In this document: in pieces, positions 18,719 to 26,341 of the stretch
Layout: the number at the start of each line of letters is the position of its first letter
How positions within the stretch are numbered: position 1 is the first letter of the stretch
Origin: Bacteroides sp. 51
GTDB taxonomy: Bacteria; Bacteroidota; Bacteroidia; Bacteroidales; Bacteroidaceae
Length of the DNA: 64,000 nucleotides
Assembly (NCBI RefSeq): GCF_010500965.1
Contig: NZ_QVMI01000004.1
Coordinates: forward strand, 1-64,000
Direction of reading: 5' to 3'
Made by a program: the position numbers and the translations under genes
The notes under the pieces: generated by a model
What the model was told of the DNA's origin: nothing
What the model saw: the letters and a program-made list of their open reading frames with translations, nothing else
Database searches by the model: none

Positions 18719-19336
18719 TTATTTCTTCAACTGCATTCTCAGAATTTCTATCATTTCTTCCTTGTCTTTTAGACGTTCCTCCAAATGCTTTATCCGCAAT
18801 AGAGCATCTTCTAATTTACTTTCACATTCGGATATGGAGATTTTACCATTGTTATCTCGACCTATATTAACATTAGATTTGCCATGAATTTCTTGGCGGG
18901 AAGTAAATCCAGCGTCATTTAGCATTGGTCCTATTCCATGTTTAAGTATTTCGTCTTCATCAGATTTAGTAAGATTTCTTTTTATCTTTTTAAATTCTTC
19001 TTCAAGAACCTCTTTTGAGGCGCCTGCTAAATCTCCAAAAAATCTACGATTTTGAAAACGGATATAGTCTTTATTTCTATTATAGTATTCTTCAGCCTCT
19101 GCTAATTCTTCTGGAGTTGCTTTATGGGTTGCCCTCTCATACATCTCATCATCCAGAAAAGTCATAATAGGGACATGTAAGACCTCAGCCCATCTTGTTA
19201 CTGTTTTAGTATCTACTCCATCCATTTTATAATATTTATAAACCATTGCTTCTGACATTTCTATCATTTGAGCAAATTCCCTGGCTGAAATACCGTGTGC
19301 TTTCAAATACCCTTTTAGACGTTCGCCTGTAATCAT
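18719..19336 (-). CDS. XRE-family phage repressor lacking a peptidase domain
   Basis: A 205-residue regulator. Residues 1-60 form an XRE helix-turn-helix (ISAREFAQMIEMSEAMVYKYYKMDGVDTKT). A helical middle follows, and residues 170-205 form a coiled coil (CESKLEDALLRIKHLEERLKDKEEMIEILRMQLKK) for oligomerisation. No S24/LexA-like Ser-Lys protease is present, so RecA-stimulated self-cleavage is not expected and induction must work differently. It is divergent from the early operon, with an operator-like repeat between them, and heads the leftward lysogeny operon. Its role as the CI-equivalent is inferred from position and domain. Confidence 0.85.
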   Translation of the reverse strand: MITGERLKGYLKAHGISAREFAQMIEMSEAMVYKYYKMDGVDTKTVTRWAEVLHVPIMTFLDDEMYERATHKATPEELAEAEEYYNRNKDYIRFQNRRFFGDLAGASKEVLEEEFKKIKRNLTKSDEDEILKHGIGPMLNDAGFTSRQEIHGKSNVNIGRDNNGKISISECESKLEDALLRIKHLEERLKDKEEMIEILRMQLKK

Positions 19337-19350
19337 ATTATAGTTTTAAC

Positions 19351-19386
19351 AATTTATAACTATAGTGTTATTATAGTAATTTATAA
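19351..19386. promoter_or_regulatory. Operator-like repeat in the genetic-switch region
   Basis: Two identical AATTTATAA boxes (19351-19359 and 19378-19386) flank an inverted repeat ACTATA / TATAGT (19359-19364 and 19372-19377). It lies between the divergent repressor and early genes and just upstream of the -7 box at 19393, so a bound repressor would block early transcription. Confidence 0.6.
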
Positions 19387-19392
19387 TATTAT

Positions 19393-19400
19393 TATATTTG
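19393..19400 (+). promoter_or_regulatory. Early rightward promoter -7 box
   Basis: TATATTTG on the plus strand matches TAnnTTTG exactly. It is directly downstream of the operator-like repeat and 51 bases before the first rightward gene. No good TTTG -33 element is seen, which would be expected if the promoter is weak or activated. Confidence 0.6.
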
Positions 19401-19450
19401 CACTTGTAATCATTAACCAAGTGCTATTAATAACTAAAACATTTTATATT

Positions 19451-19732
19451 ATGACAGCTTCAATCATCATCTTATCAGTATTATTGGCGATCATTCTCAT
19501 TGCTATTGTTTTTTCAAAAAGCAAATCATTCAAAAGCTACCAAGACTACCGCCTCCGAAAATGGTGCGTTAAATGTGTATGTAAATCCTCCATAGCCAAA
19601 CCGTTTGGAGCACATTTAGACGCAGATACAGGTAGCCCCATTCCTGAGCCTTTGGCATCTGAAGCACACGCGATGTATCTATTTATAAGAGGAGAATATA
19701 AGCCGCCTTTTAGTCCTGAGCCTCTTGAATGA
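19451..19732 (+). CDS. First early-operon protein, single transmembrane helix
   Basis: About 93 residues from MTASIIILSVLLAIILIAIV, an N-terminal membrane anchor. A basic, Cys-containing region follows (KWCVKCVCKSSIAKPF), then an acidic/hydrophobic tail. An in-frame ATG ten codons upstream would add no recognisable sequence. No family is recognised. The first gene after the early promoter, it may act at the host membrane early in the lytic cycle; this is inference. Its 3' end overlaps the convergent 67-residue gene by about 23 bases. Confidence 0.6.
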   Translation: MTASIIILSVLLAIILIAIVFSKSKSFKSYQDYRLRKWCVKCVCKSSIAKPFGAHLDADTGSPIPEPLASEAHAMYLFIRGEYKPPFSPEPLE

Positions 19733-19913
19733 GTAAGCAAACCTCATCATAGCTTTCGTTGGTAGTCATAGCTATATTTCCGTCATTTCCAGCTTTAGTT
19801 ACAGCAGACAAAAGAATTACTGCCTTATCACCAGCGTTTTTTACATAAGCAATAGAAGCTATGTTGACTAATCTTTTTTCTCTAGAGACGTTTACTTCAA
19901 TAAAATTCTTCAT
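19710..19913 (-). CDS. Small beta-rich protein, LytTR/FlbD-like pattern
   Basis: A 67-residue protein starting MKNFIEVNVSREKRLVNIAS. The pattern of a beta strand, a short I-x-Y-V strand and a third hydrophobic strand (VNIASIAYVKNAGDKAVILLS), then a helix (NESYDEVCLLIQEAQD), recalls the small LytTR-like or FlbD-like proteins common in Bacteroidetes mobile elements. A further 20 codons are open upstream, but the chosen start is better placed. It is convergent to the first early gene. Function unknown; a small nucleic-acid-binding regulator is possible. Confidence 0.65.
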   Translation of the reverse strand: MKNFIEVNVSREKRLVNIASIAYVKNAGDKAVILLSAVTKAGNDGNIAMTTNESYDEVCLLIQEAQD

Positions 19914-20006
19914 AATAATGTTTTTAAGAGAACCGGCAGGCTTTATCCGGCCTGAGAAACTTGATTCAGCCATGCCAGTTCTTGATTAAGACAAATGCAC
20001 GCACCA

Positions 20007-20056
20007 CGTAGCATTTAAGCCATTACAGATACGTAACATTTAAACTATTACAAATA
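20007..20056. repeat. Two 25-base tandem direct repeats upstream of an HTH gene
   Basis: Adjacent copies start CGTAGCATTTAAGCCATTAC (20007-20031) and CGTAACATTTAAACTATTAC (20032-20056), with four mismatches between them. The second copy runs into the ATG of the HTH protein at 20056. Placement suggests tandem operator sites, perhaps for autoregulation. Confidence 0.75.
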
Positions 20057-20352
20057 TGAGCAAAAAAACTCAACCGGACAATAAATTTGTTCCGAATGTC
20101 AAAAATTTACCACTCACAGAGTATTTTAAGACTCTACCTAAGGCTGTAAGACGACCAGTTATTTACTCTTCTCCTAAAAAGGAACTTGTAGACGCTATCG
20201 CAGAAGCGACCCAACGTGATCCACATTCCGTCAAGAGATGGATGTATGGTTACGCCGCTCCAAGTAGCTTAATTGAAAAGAAGATCGTTGCCGATATGCT
20301 TGGCTCTTCTGTTGAAATCCTATTCCCTGCACGCGAATCTGCTGGTATATGA
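20056..20352 (+). CDS. Small helix-turn-helix regulator (Cro-like)
   Basis: A 98-residue protein whose second half forms a helix-turn-helix: KKELVDAIAEATQRDPHSVKRWMYGYAAPSSLIEKKIVADMLGSS. The pattern of a residue-specific helix (PHSVKRWMYG) followed by a supporting helix resembles XRE/Cro-type DNA-binding proteins. It starts within the second tandem repeat, consistent with self-regulation, and its end overlaps the next gene by 4 bases (ATGA), so it is coupled to a second regulator. Role as an early switch protein is inference. Confidence 0.78.
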   Translation: MSKKTQPDNKFVPNVKNLPLTEYFKTLPKAVRRPVIYSSPKKELVDAIAEATQRDPHSVKRWMYGYAAPSSLIEKKIVADMLGSSVEILFPARESAGI

Positions 20353-20897
20353 GAAACATGGAGTTCTATAAGACGCCCAAAGGCAAAATTATGATCAATG
20401 ACGAACATGGCACTCGCGAGTTAAAGCCGTCAGATCGTGATTTTATCACAGTATTCATTGTTCACCTTAGCGACTTCTACCCCGAAGCACTAGAGGCTCT
20501 ATCAAAGATTTATGCAAATAGTAGACATAACGTGCAATACTATGAGTATCTAATCGTGCTAAGGTTTATCAAGTGTAACTTCCTTAAGTATGATTCAACA
20601 ATGGATATTGATCAGTTTGGCTACTTCAACTTTGAGGAAGCAGAATGTCCATTACATGGTGAATGTGAGTTTCAAGGTGTTATCTGCAAGCCTAAATTCA
20701 ATTCACGCCTATCAGATCGCGAATTGAATGTTATGAGAGGCTACTATGAACAATCTTCTGAAGCTGATATAGCCAAACAGATGTACATATCCGTCGAAAC
20801 AGTCCGAACTCACAAGCGGAATGCCTTTCAGCGCGTGAAAGTACATTCTCTATCTGAATTTATACTATACGCAAAAAACAATAACCTTTTCATATAA
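20349..20897 (+). CDS. LuxR-type HTH regulator with Cys motif
   Basis: A 182-residue protein. The C-terminal HTH reads LSDRELNVMRGYYEQSSEADIAKQMYISVETVRTHKRNAFQRVKVHS, a clear LuxR/GerE pattern. Before it lies ECPLHGECEFQGVICKPKFN, a three-Cys and His motif that could bind metal. The N-terminal half is helical with no recognised domain. Proteins with this arrangement are common in Bacteroidetes phages. It is coupled to the preceding HTH gene and precedes a third DNA-binding protein by 9 bases, giving a three-gene regulatory block. Confidence 0.82.
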   Translation: MRNMEFYKTPKGKIMINDEHGTRELKPSDRDFITVFIVHLSDFYPEALEALSKIYANSRHNVQYYEYLIVLRFIKCNFLKYDSTMDIDQFGYFNFEEAECPLHGECEFQGVICKPKFNSRLSDRELNVMRGYYEQSSEADIAKQMYISVETVRTHKRNAFQRVKVHSLSEFILYAKNNNLFI

Positions 20898-20906
20898 CAA
20901 AACAAT

Positions 20907-21125
20907 ATGAGTAGTGATGAAAAACTTGCTAACATAATGTTGGCAATGAATGACAAGTCATTCGGACAAAGGGAAGCTGCAAAAATCGTAGGAAGCCGAA
21001 CGAGACTCTTCAAACTTGTAGGTGATGGCAGTATTAGAGCAGAGAAGCCAACAAAAGCCCAAAATGGCAAATGGTTTTGCAATGCTGCCGATGTACTACG
21101 ATACGCTAGACCGCATAAATACTAA
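20907..21125 (+). CDS. Small MerR/excisionase-like DNA-binding protein
   Basis: A 72-residue protein with SFGQREAAKIVGSRTRLFKLVGDGSIRAEKPTKAQNGKWFCNAADVLRYAR. This is the winged helix-turn-helix arrangement of phage antirepressor-type and excisionase-type proteins: short helices, a recognition helix with R-x-R-L and a basic wing. It is the third member of the regulatory block. Without an adjacent integrase the excisionase role cannot be assigned. Confidence 0.72.
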   Translation: MSSDEKLANIMLAMNDKSFGQREAAKIVGSRTRLFKLVGDGSIRAEKPTKAQNGKWFCNAADVLRYARPHKY

Positions 21126-21228
21126 TTAATAACCAGGCGACATATCACAGGAGTGTGATTGTTTTTCAGTAGTGAAAAGCAGGGCTTAATTCAATCGTAA
21201 ATAAAGAAACAGCCTAATTAATAAGTAT

Positions 21229-21447
21229 ATGCAAGTATCAGAATTACAAGTGGACCAGAACGCAACTATTGAATACTGGTTTCGCAGAATAGACGGCGGA
21301 GACGACTGCTCTATCATAACAGGAAACGTAGTCCGGAAGCTAGGTGATCAGATTGAAATTGATGTTCAACATTGCTATTTCGGATGGTTTCAGGGACGTA
21401 ATATCTGGGTAAGAGGAAATTCAGAAGTAATCAAAATCAATAACTAA
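21229..21447 (+). CDS. Hypothetical early phage protein
   Basis: A 72-residue acidic protein, MQVSELQVDQNATIEYWFRR at the start, likely all-beta (DQIEIDVQHCYFGWFQGRNIWVRGNSEVIKIN). No family recognised. It is preceded by a 103-base gap with no hairpin that I can identify as a terminator, and followed closely by another small gene, so it is part of the early operon. Confidence 0.65.
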   Translation: MQVSELQVDQNATIEYWFRRIDGGDDCSIITGNVVRKLGDQIEIDVQHCYFGWFQGRNIWVRGNSEVIKINN

Positions 21448-21461
21448 ATCCAAGTATAAAG

Positions 21462-21662
21462 ATGGAAACAAATATAACGATAAAAATACCAGAAGATGAG
21501 AATTTGTTTGAAGCGGAATTCTCTATTTCAATAGTTGGTATGAAAGTGAAAAACCGAGAATTCTTAAAAGAACTCCCGGAGAGAATAAAGCAATCATGGA
21601 TTGATTGTGCTGAGATGGCTATAGGCGGTAAACTCAACGATAAAGTTAAAGATGCATTTTAA
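21462..21662 (+). CDS. Hypothetical early phage protein
   Basis: A 66-residue protein starting METNITIKIPEDENLFEAEF, 14 bases after the preceding gene. A beta-rich first half is followed by a helix (FLKELPERIKQSWIDCAEMAIGGKLNDKV). No recognisable domain. It ends against the convergent gene at 21659. Confidence 0.62.
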   Translation: METNITIKIPEDENLFEAEFSISIVGMKVKNREFLKELPERIKQSWIDCAEMAIGGKLNDKVKDAF

Positions 21663-21979
21663 TCAGTATAAGTATTTAAGTAATGTAAAAAGAAGTCTAT
21701 GTGGAAGATTATATGATCAAAACTATTTGGTACATATTTTGAAATGCCAGAAGAAGCGTGGTAAAATTTTAACTCTCTCAATTTTTCCAAGTCTTTATTC
21801 AGTGGTAGGTTACGATCAAAGGAATATACCAGATGAGTAAACTCCAATATAGCCTCCTTGATGCCAGGATAAGGGTTGAATACATCTTCTAAACTAGGGG
21901 TTTCCCCCTTGCTTTGAATAGTCAAGACTGTCTCTCTTAGAGATTTTGCTTTTTCTTCATAGAATGCTTTTTCTTTCAT
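21659..21979 (-). CDS. Hypothetical protein on the opposite strand of the early module
   Basis: About 106 residues from MKEKAFYEEKAKSLRETVLT; upstream codons open to 22045 but look non-coding. It is mostly helical with a Tyr/Phe/His-rich C-terminal half (SFDHIIFHIDFFLHYLNTYTD). No family recognised. It is the only leftward gene besides 19710-19913 inside the rightward early module, so it may be separately promoted, possibly as a lysogenic accessory gene. Confidence 0.6.
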   Translation of the reverse strand: MKEKAFYEEKAKSLRETVLTIQSKGETPSLEDVFNPYPGIKEAILEFTHLVYSFDRNLPLNKDLEKLRELKFYHASSGISKYVPNSFDHIIFHIDFFLHYLNTYTD

Positions 21980-22115
21980 CGTAAATAAAATTTTTAAGTG
22001 ACAATACAAAAGTAATAATAATCCAGGGCACGTCATCCACTTCATAATAATAAAGTTTTAAGTGACGTTTTAACTCTTCTTATTGGAGGCGTGCCCTAAC
22101 TAAATCAAAACAATT

Positions 22116-23048
22116 ATGAGTAATGCAATTCAAATTACAAGCCAGGATCTTAATGCGTTGAAACATACGGATCTTGTGGACTATGGTAAAACAGAGCAAA
22201 AGTTCATCACCATATACAATGCAGTATGGGGAAGTGAACAGGGATCTGCTATTTACAATCGTGAGAAATTCCATTTCAACAAACTACTTACCGAAACACC
22301 AGCACTTCAGGAATGTAGTAAGCTGTCTCTTCTCGGGTGTTTCCTTGATATTGCCGTAAACGGATTATCCCTTGACCAATCCGGAAGGCCGCAATGCTAT
22401 ATTATTCCACGTAGTGTAAAAGTAAAAGGACCAACCGGTGATTACTGGGAAAAGCGTGCAGGTCTTCAAGTATCTGCATACGGTGAGGTTTACATGCGCA
22501 TGCGTGCCGGCCAGGTGAGACACGTTGATAATCCTGTTATCGTATATGAGTGTGATTCTTTCGAGGCCTATGTTGATGAGAACGAAAGAAAGCGGATTAA
22601 ATACGTAGCTAAGGTACCACGTACATCAAACAAACCTGTAGCTGCATTTATCAAGATAACACGCAATGATGGTACAATAGACTATCAATGGATGCTTGAA
22701 TCAGACTGGATAAGATTAGCTGCTTTCTCTGAAAAATCTAATAGGGGCTCAGCCAATGCTTTATACAGTTCATTCAATGGAAATATTGATCCGGGATTCC
22801 TTGAAAACAAAATGATGAAACATGCTTTTGATGCATACCCGAAAGTTCGTACCGGGAACTACACTGTTATGGCCACTGAAGAAGAAGCGCCTCCGGTTAT
22901 CGACTATGGATTCGTTGAAGAAGGCGACCAGGTAAACGAACCAATTGTCAATGACTCCAATATACCATTCGGTGAAGATAAACAGCTAGATGCTCTGGAA
23001 CCGGTAGCTGCTCCAATAACTGAGGCTGACGAAGAAGAAGGATTTTAA
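22116..23048 (+). CDS. RecT-family single-strand annealing recombinase
   Basis: A 310-residue RecT-type annealase, which binds single-stranded DNA and pairs complementary strands in phage recombination. Recognisable parts are the N-terminal FHFNKLLTETPALQECSKLSLLGCFLDIAVNGLSLD, the YIIPR and GLQVSAYGEVYMRMRAGQ strands, and FSEKSNRGSANALYSSFNGNIDPGFLENKMMKHAFDAYPKV. The tail is acidic, ending DEEEGF, as in other SSB-interacting or low-pI annealases. It is encoded near a PD-(D/E)XK nuclease at 25682, which would supply the 3' tails, as in RecET systems. Confidence 0.9.
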   Translation: MSNAIQITSQDLNALKHTDLVDYGKTEQKFITIYNAVWGSEQGSAIYNREKFHFNKLLTETPALQECSKLSLLGCFLDIAVNGLSLDQSGRPQCYIIPRSVKVKGPTGDYWEKRAGLQVSAYGEVYMRMRAGQVRHVDNPVIVYECDSFEAYVDENERKRIKYVAKVPRTSNKPVAAFIKITRNDGTIDYQWMLESDWIRLAAFSEKSNRGSANALYSSFNGNIDPGFLENKMMKHAFDAYPKVRTGNYTVMATEEEAPPVIDYGFVEEGDQVNEPIVNDSNIPFGEDKQLDALEPVAAPITEADEEEGF

Positions 23049-23062
23049 AACTACAATTAGAA

Positions 23063-23230
23063 ATGAATAACCTATTTGAAAACGATACTGCGTTCCTTCT
23101 AAAGGAGTATCACAGGATTATGGATGAAATGCTTGATCTCATTAAAAAGTGCAGTAAGTTAGATAGGGCTTATATAGTTGGTCAACTGCAAGCCCTAACT
23201 GAAATATTAGAAAAAGAAATTAACGAATAA
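23063..23230 (+). CDS. Small helical phage protein
   Basis: A 55-residue protein starting MNNLFENDTAFLLKEYHRIM, predicted all-helical with alternating acidic and hydrophobic residues (DEMLDLIKKCSKLDRAYIVG). It begins 14 bases after recT and is followed by two further linked genes. Function unknown; an accessory of the annealase is possible from position only. Confidence 0.62.
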   Translation: MNNLFENDTAFLLKEYHRIMDEMLDLIKKCSKLDRAYIVGQLQALTEILEKEINE

Positions 23231-23246
23231 CTAATCAATTGTACAG

Positions 23247-23414
23247 ATGAAAATTACCAGATATCAAACAGTTATGTTATGGGTAAATTTAATGTTACTC
23301 ATATTATTCTTAGGCAGTAGAATATACAACCACTTTAATGCGTGGATAGGCATTTTTGTGTGTTTGCTTACAATCTATCCTATTTGTAAAATCATTAAAC
23401 AATTCAAGAAATGA
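23247..23414 (+). CDS. Small two-helix membrane protein
   Basis: A 55-residue protein beginning MKITRYQTVMLWVNLMLLIL with two hydrophobic segments (VMLWVNLMLLILFLGS and AWIGIFVCLLTIYPICKII) and a basic end. It overlaps the Band-7 lipoprotein gene by 4 bases (ATGA), so the two are translationally coupled and likely act together at a membrane. No family recognised. Confidence 0.62.
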   Translation: MKITRYQTVMLWVNLMLLILFLGSRIYNHFNAWIGIFVCLLTIYPICKIIKQFKK

Positions 23415-24199
23415 AAAAAGTACTATTCTTATTAACGGCTATTATAGCTGTATTAACAATGTCTTCCTGTGAGCGGGTTGCTCCTAATTATGCCGGTGTT
23501 TTTATGGAGAATTACGGTAAAGATGGAAAGAAAGACTTCACAATTAAAACCGGACGCGTTGCAACGTGGGAATGGGGTACAGAATTATTTCAGGTTCCAC
23601 TCTTTGATCAGCGTGGAGAGTTTGCCGATCCAGTGACTTTAAAAGCTGCCGATAATACCGAATTTAAAGCCCGGCCTACATACTCATATAAAGTTATACG
23701 TGATAGGGCTATCGATGTCGTATTTGATAATAAGCATATTGGCGGAGGAGATCAGTTTATGTCTTCATTGGAGGATAATATACTAGAACCCCGAATCTAT
23801 GATCTGATAAAAGAAGAAAGTCGAAAACATAAAACCGATAGTTTAATGGCTGATGGTGGCTCTTTAGTCTTTGAGAAACGTTTGGAAACTATAGTGGAGA
23901 AGGAATTTGAAAAACGAGGTCTTGACTTACTAACGTTTAGTGCCCAACTCGAATTTAGTGAAAAAGTCCGCGAGAAGATAGATAGCCGGAATGAAGTAAA
24001 TACTAATATCTCTGTATTGGATCAGCAGATCGAAGAACAAAGGAAAGTCAATGAACTTGAGAGACTTAAAACAGAACAGGCTCTTATTACATCGAAAGGA
24101 TTAACAAAAGAAATACTTCAAAAACAATTCATTGACAAATGGGATGGAAAGACACCCCTGTATGGTGCTGTACCAGAATTTATATCATTGACGAAATAA
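23411..24199 (+). CDS. Band-7/SPFH-domain lipoprotein
   Basis: A 262-residue protein with signal peptide and lipobox (LTMSSCERVAPNYAG). An SPFH/Band-7 core follows, with KTGRVATWEWGTELFQVPLFDQR, LKAADNTEFKARPTYSYKV and FEKRGLDLLTFSAQLEFSEKVREKIDSRNEVN. A coiled-coil tail of the prohibitin type comes last (QQIEEQRKVNELERLKTEQAL). Such proteins form oligomeric membrane microdomains. Finding one as a lipoprotein within a recombination cassette is common in Bacteroidetes mobile DNA but its role there is unknown. It is coupled to a small membrane protein. Confidence 0.85.
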   Translation: MKKVLFLLTAIIAVLTMSSCERVAPNYAGVFMENYGKDGKKDFTIKTGRVATWEWGTELFQVPLFDQRGEFADPVTLKAADNTEFKARPTYSYKVIRDRAIDVVFDNKHIGGGDQFMSSLEDNILEPRIYDLIKEESRKHKTDSLMADGGSLVFEKRLETIVEKEFEKRGLDLLTFSAQLEFSEKVREKIDSRNEVNTNISVLDQQIEEQRKVNELERLKTEQALITSKGLTKEILQKQFIDKWDGKTPLYGAVPEFISLTK

Positions 24200-24207
24200 T
24201 TACTGTT

Positions 24208-24232
24208 ATGCCCTCGCAAATCACGAGGGCAT
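24208..24232 (+). terminator. Perfect 9-base hairpin after the Band-7 gene
   Basis: ATGCCCTCG / CGAGGGCAT stem with a 7-base loop, 8 bases after the Band-7 stop. It lacks a following T tract, so it may be an attenuator or an RNA processing/stability element rather than a full terminator. Confidence 0.5.
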
Positions 24233-24256
24233 CCCATCAAAACAATCAAAAACATC

Positions 24257-25459
24257 ATGAATAATCAACTCATTAAAATAGACGAAGTAACCTCCATCAT
24301 GGGTGGTTTTGATAATATAGTAAACAGAAGCAATACTTCTGTAAGCAAATGCAATGAAGCCGGTCAGGCTCTTCTCGACACCATCGAAGGTAACGGCGGG
24401 ATGAATGAAGCATTGGACCAAAAGGCAGCAGAATACCTTGAAAAGACAAAAACGACAATAAAGAATATGGGTGAACGCCGTAAGCCTATTACTCAATTGT
24501 TCGATAAGATCCGCTCTGCATTTACAGCACAGGAGAAATCACTTGATCCCAAAGAACCAGGAACGATCCCGGGACAAATCACTAAACTACGTGATAAGTA
24601 CGCACGGGAAAAATATGAGGCTGAACAGAAAAGAAAGCAAGAGGCTGAGCGCCTGGCAAAACTAAATGCAGAGAAAGCTACATATAAACGTGATCTTGAA
24701 GAAAAGCTCTTAACTCACTTCAATACGTATTTACGCTCAAAGAAGGAAGAACTAAATAAGATGTTCAATGCCTTGACACTCGCAGGTTTTGACCGTGAAA
24801 CCAATATGATTCTACTCTTCCCTACCGATTATCCCAAGGCTCATTTCGATGCATTCTCAGGTGAGGCACCTACATATTTTATCGGTGGTGAAGCCAAAGC
24901 GGCCTTGCGTACTGAAGTATTATCCGGTAAATATGAATACTTTGCCTCCCAGTTCAAATCCGAAATAACAGACGCTAAACAATGGTGCAAGGATCGCTTT
25001 GCTTCAAAGAAGAAAGAACTTCAGGAACTAGAGGAACTCCGCCAGCGTGATACAGCGGCAGCCGCCGAAGTTGAAAGAGTGAAGTTGCAACGTGAACAGG
25101 AAGAAGCGGCCAAGCGTACACAAGAAGAAGCATCCAAAGCCGAACAGCAGCGGAAAGAGATTGAGATGAAAGCCCAGCAGGAACAAATGGCTAGTCTGTT
25201 CGATCAGTCAGCGGCCATGGTGGCGCCGGTAGCTTCCAATGCCAAGGTTAAAGAGAAAATACAGGTCCTCCACCCTACCGGCTTCCTTGAGATATTTAAC
25301 ATGTGGTGGCTCAATGAAGGACAATCCCAACCGATCGATGAACTAGAAAAAGCTTTCAAGAAACAGATTACTTTCTGTGAGAAGCGGGCTAACGGCAAGG
25401 AGCCGGAATACATCAAGTCCAATTACGTTAAGTACGTTGAGGACGTAAGGGCGAAGTAG
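24257..25459 (+). CDS. Large coiled-coil protein of the recombination cassette
   Basis: A 400-residue protein dominated by charged helices, including long coiled coils at about 110-150 (DKYAREKYEAEQKRKQ) and 255-310 (QELEELRQRDTAAAAEVERVK). The last 60 residues form a compact domain: VLHPTGFLEIFNMWWLNEGQ, then ELEKAFKKQITFCEKRANGK. Similar long coiled-coil proteins sit beside recT in many phages, but I do not recognise a named family with confidence. It lies between the Band-7 gene and the nuclease gene and is surely co-transcribed. A scaffold or nuclease-accessory role is inference. Confidence 0.75.
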   Translation: MNNQLIKIDEVTSIMGGFDNIVNRSNTSVSKCNEAGQALLDTIEGNGGMNEALDQKAAEYLEKTKTTIKNMGERRKPITQLFDKIRSAFTAQEKSLDPKEPGTIPGQITKLRDKYAREKYEAEQKRKQEAERLAKLNAEKATYKRDLEEKLLTHFNTYLRSKKEELNKMFNALTLAGFDRETNMILLFPTDYPKAHFDAFSGEAPTYFIGGEAKAALRTEVLSGKYEYFASQFKSEITDAKQWCKDRFASKKKELQELEELRQRDTAAAAEVERVKLQREQEEAAKRTQEEASKAEQQRKEIEMKAQQEQMASLFDQSAAMVAPVASNAKVKEKIQVLHPTGFLEIFNMWWLNEGQSQPIDELEKAFKKQITFCEKRANGKEPEYIKSNYVKYVEDVRAK

Positions 25460-25460
25460 T

Positions 25461-25679
25461 ATGGATACTGGATACTATAAAGCGTTAAAGAATATTGCTC
25501 AAACAGATAATCTTAAGGAAAAAGTTCTCAAAGGTGAGATTATCGACATTACAGAGATTGAACATGAATATGGCGGTGTTGCAATTACATTCTGGAGATT
25601 TGGAAAGCCGGAACCGGCAGAGCTTTTCTTCGCTAAGAAAAAGAAGTCCGATTTGAATGAATTCTTTAAAAAGGTATAA
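25461..25679 (+). CDS. Small hypothetical protein preceding the nuclease
   Basis: A 72-residue protein, MDTGYYKALKNIAQTDNLKE at the start, ending in a basic segment (AKKKKSDLNEFFKKV). It begins 1 base after the previous stop and ends 2 bases before the nuclease start, so it is tightly packed in the operon. No family recognised. Confidence 0.65.
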   Translation: MDTGYYKALKNIAQTDNLKEKVLKGEIIDITEIEHEYGGVAITFWRFGKPEPAELFFAKKKKSDLNEFFKKV

Positions 25680-25681
25680 CG

Positions 25682-26338
25682 ATGGCCAATCCTGATACAT
25701 ATTTCCAACGCTCAGAGGTCAGTAACTCGGATTTGACCGAACTAAAGAACTTTCTCTATCCCCAGATGCAGTTTGGGGATAAAGAGAAAGCTTTCAAATT
25801 TGGGACATTGGTGGATGCCATTGTAACCGAGCCGGAACGGGTGGACTACTTCAAGTTTAAAGTCGATGGAGTCCAATACACTCAGGAGGATTTTGAACTT
25901 GCTGAAGCGATGTATAGCTCCCTTCGAGCAGAAGCTAAGAAAGATCCGTTCCTGGCCAATGTGCTTAAGTTCTCTGATACACAGAAATTCATGGTTAACA
26001 AAGGGCAGCGGTTTCAATACGGAAACTTTGAGTACGCATTGGACACCCGGTGCAAATGGGACTGGTGGCTATCATCATTAGGGTTTGGTGGTGATCTGAA
26101 AACTACAGCCGCAGAGAGCCAAAAACAGTTTGACGAAGCTATGGACTATTTCGATTGGAACCGATCACGCGCCTGGTACATGGATATCGCTGGAAGTAAC
26201 CTGGATTTCATATTTGCTATCAGCAAAAAGAACTGTAGGGTTTTCAAGGCCCATATACGCAGAGGCGATGATATCTATAATAGAGGAAAAGAAAAGTATG
26301 AAGAACTTGCCTTCAAATGGTGGCAATTAATGGTATAA
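25682..26338 (+). CDS. PD-(D/E)XK exonuclease (RecE/exonuclease VIII type)
   Basis: A 218-residue nuclease. An N-terminal F-K-F-G-T-L-V-D-A segment (38-46) is followed by DTRCKWDWW (121-129) and the metal-site strand GDLKTTA (137-143), with D138 and K140 in the DxK arrangement. A helix with Q-x-x-Y-like residues comes next (FDEAMDYFDWNRSRAWYMD). This is the layout of RecE/YqaJ-type phage exonucleases that resect double-stranded ends for annealing. Being in the recT operon supports the RecE-like role. It is shorter than E. coli RecE, matching the nuclease core alone. Confidence 0.8.
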   Translation: MANPDTYFQRSEVSNSDLTELKNFLYPQMQFGDKEKAFKFGTLVDAIVTEPERVDYFKFKVDGVQYTQEDFELAEAMYSSLRAEAKKDPFLANVLKFSDTQKFMVNKGQRFQYGNFEYALDTRCKWDWWLSSLGFGGDLKTTAAESQKQFDEAMDYFDWNRSRAWYMDIAGSNLDFIFAISKKNCRVFKAHIRRGDDIYNRGKEKYEELAFKWWQLMV

Positions 26339-26341
26339 GCT

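Noticed and set aside
21652-21840. A 62-codon rightward frame after the 66-residue gene
   Set aside because: It is opposite the better-composed leftward gene 21659-21979 and has no ribosome-binding site or motif.
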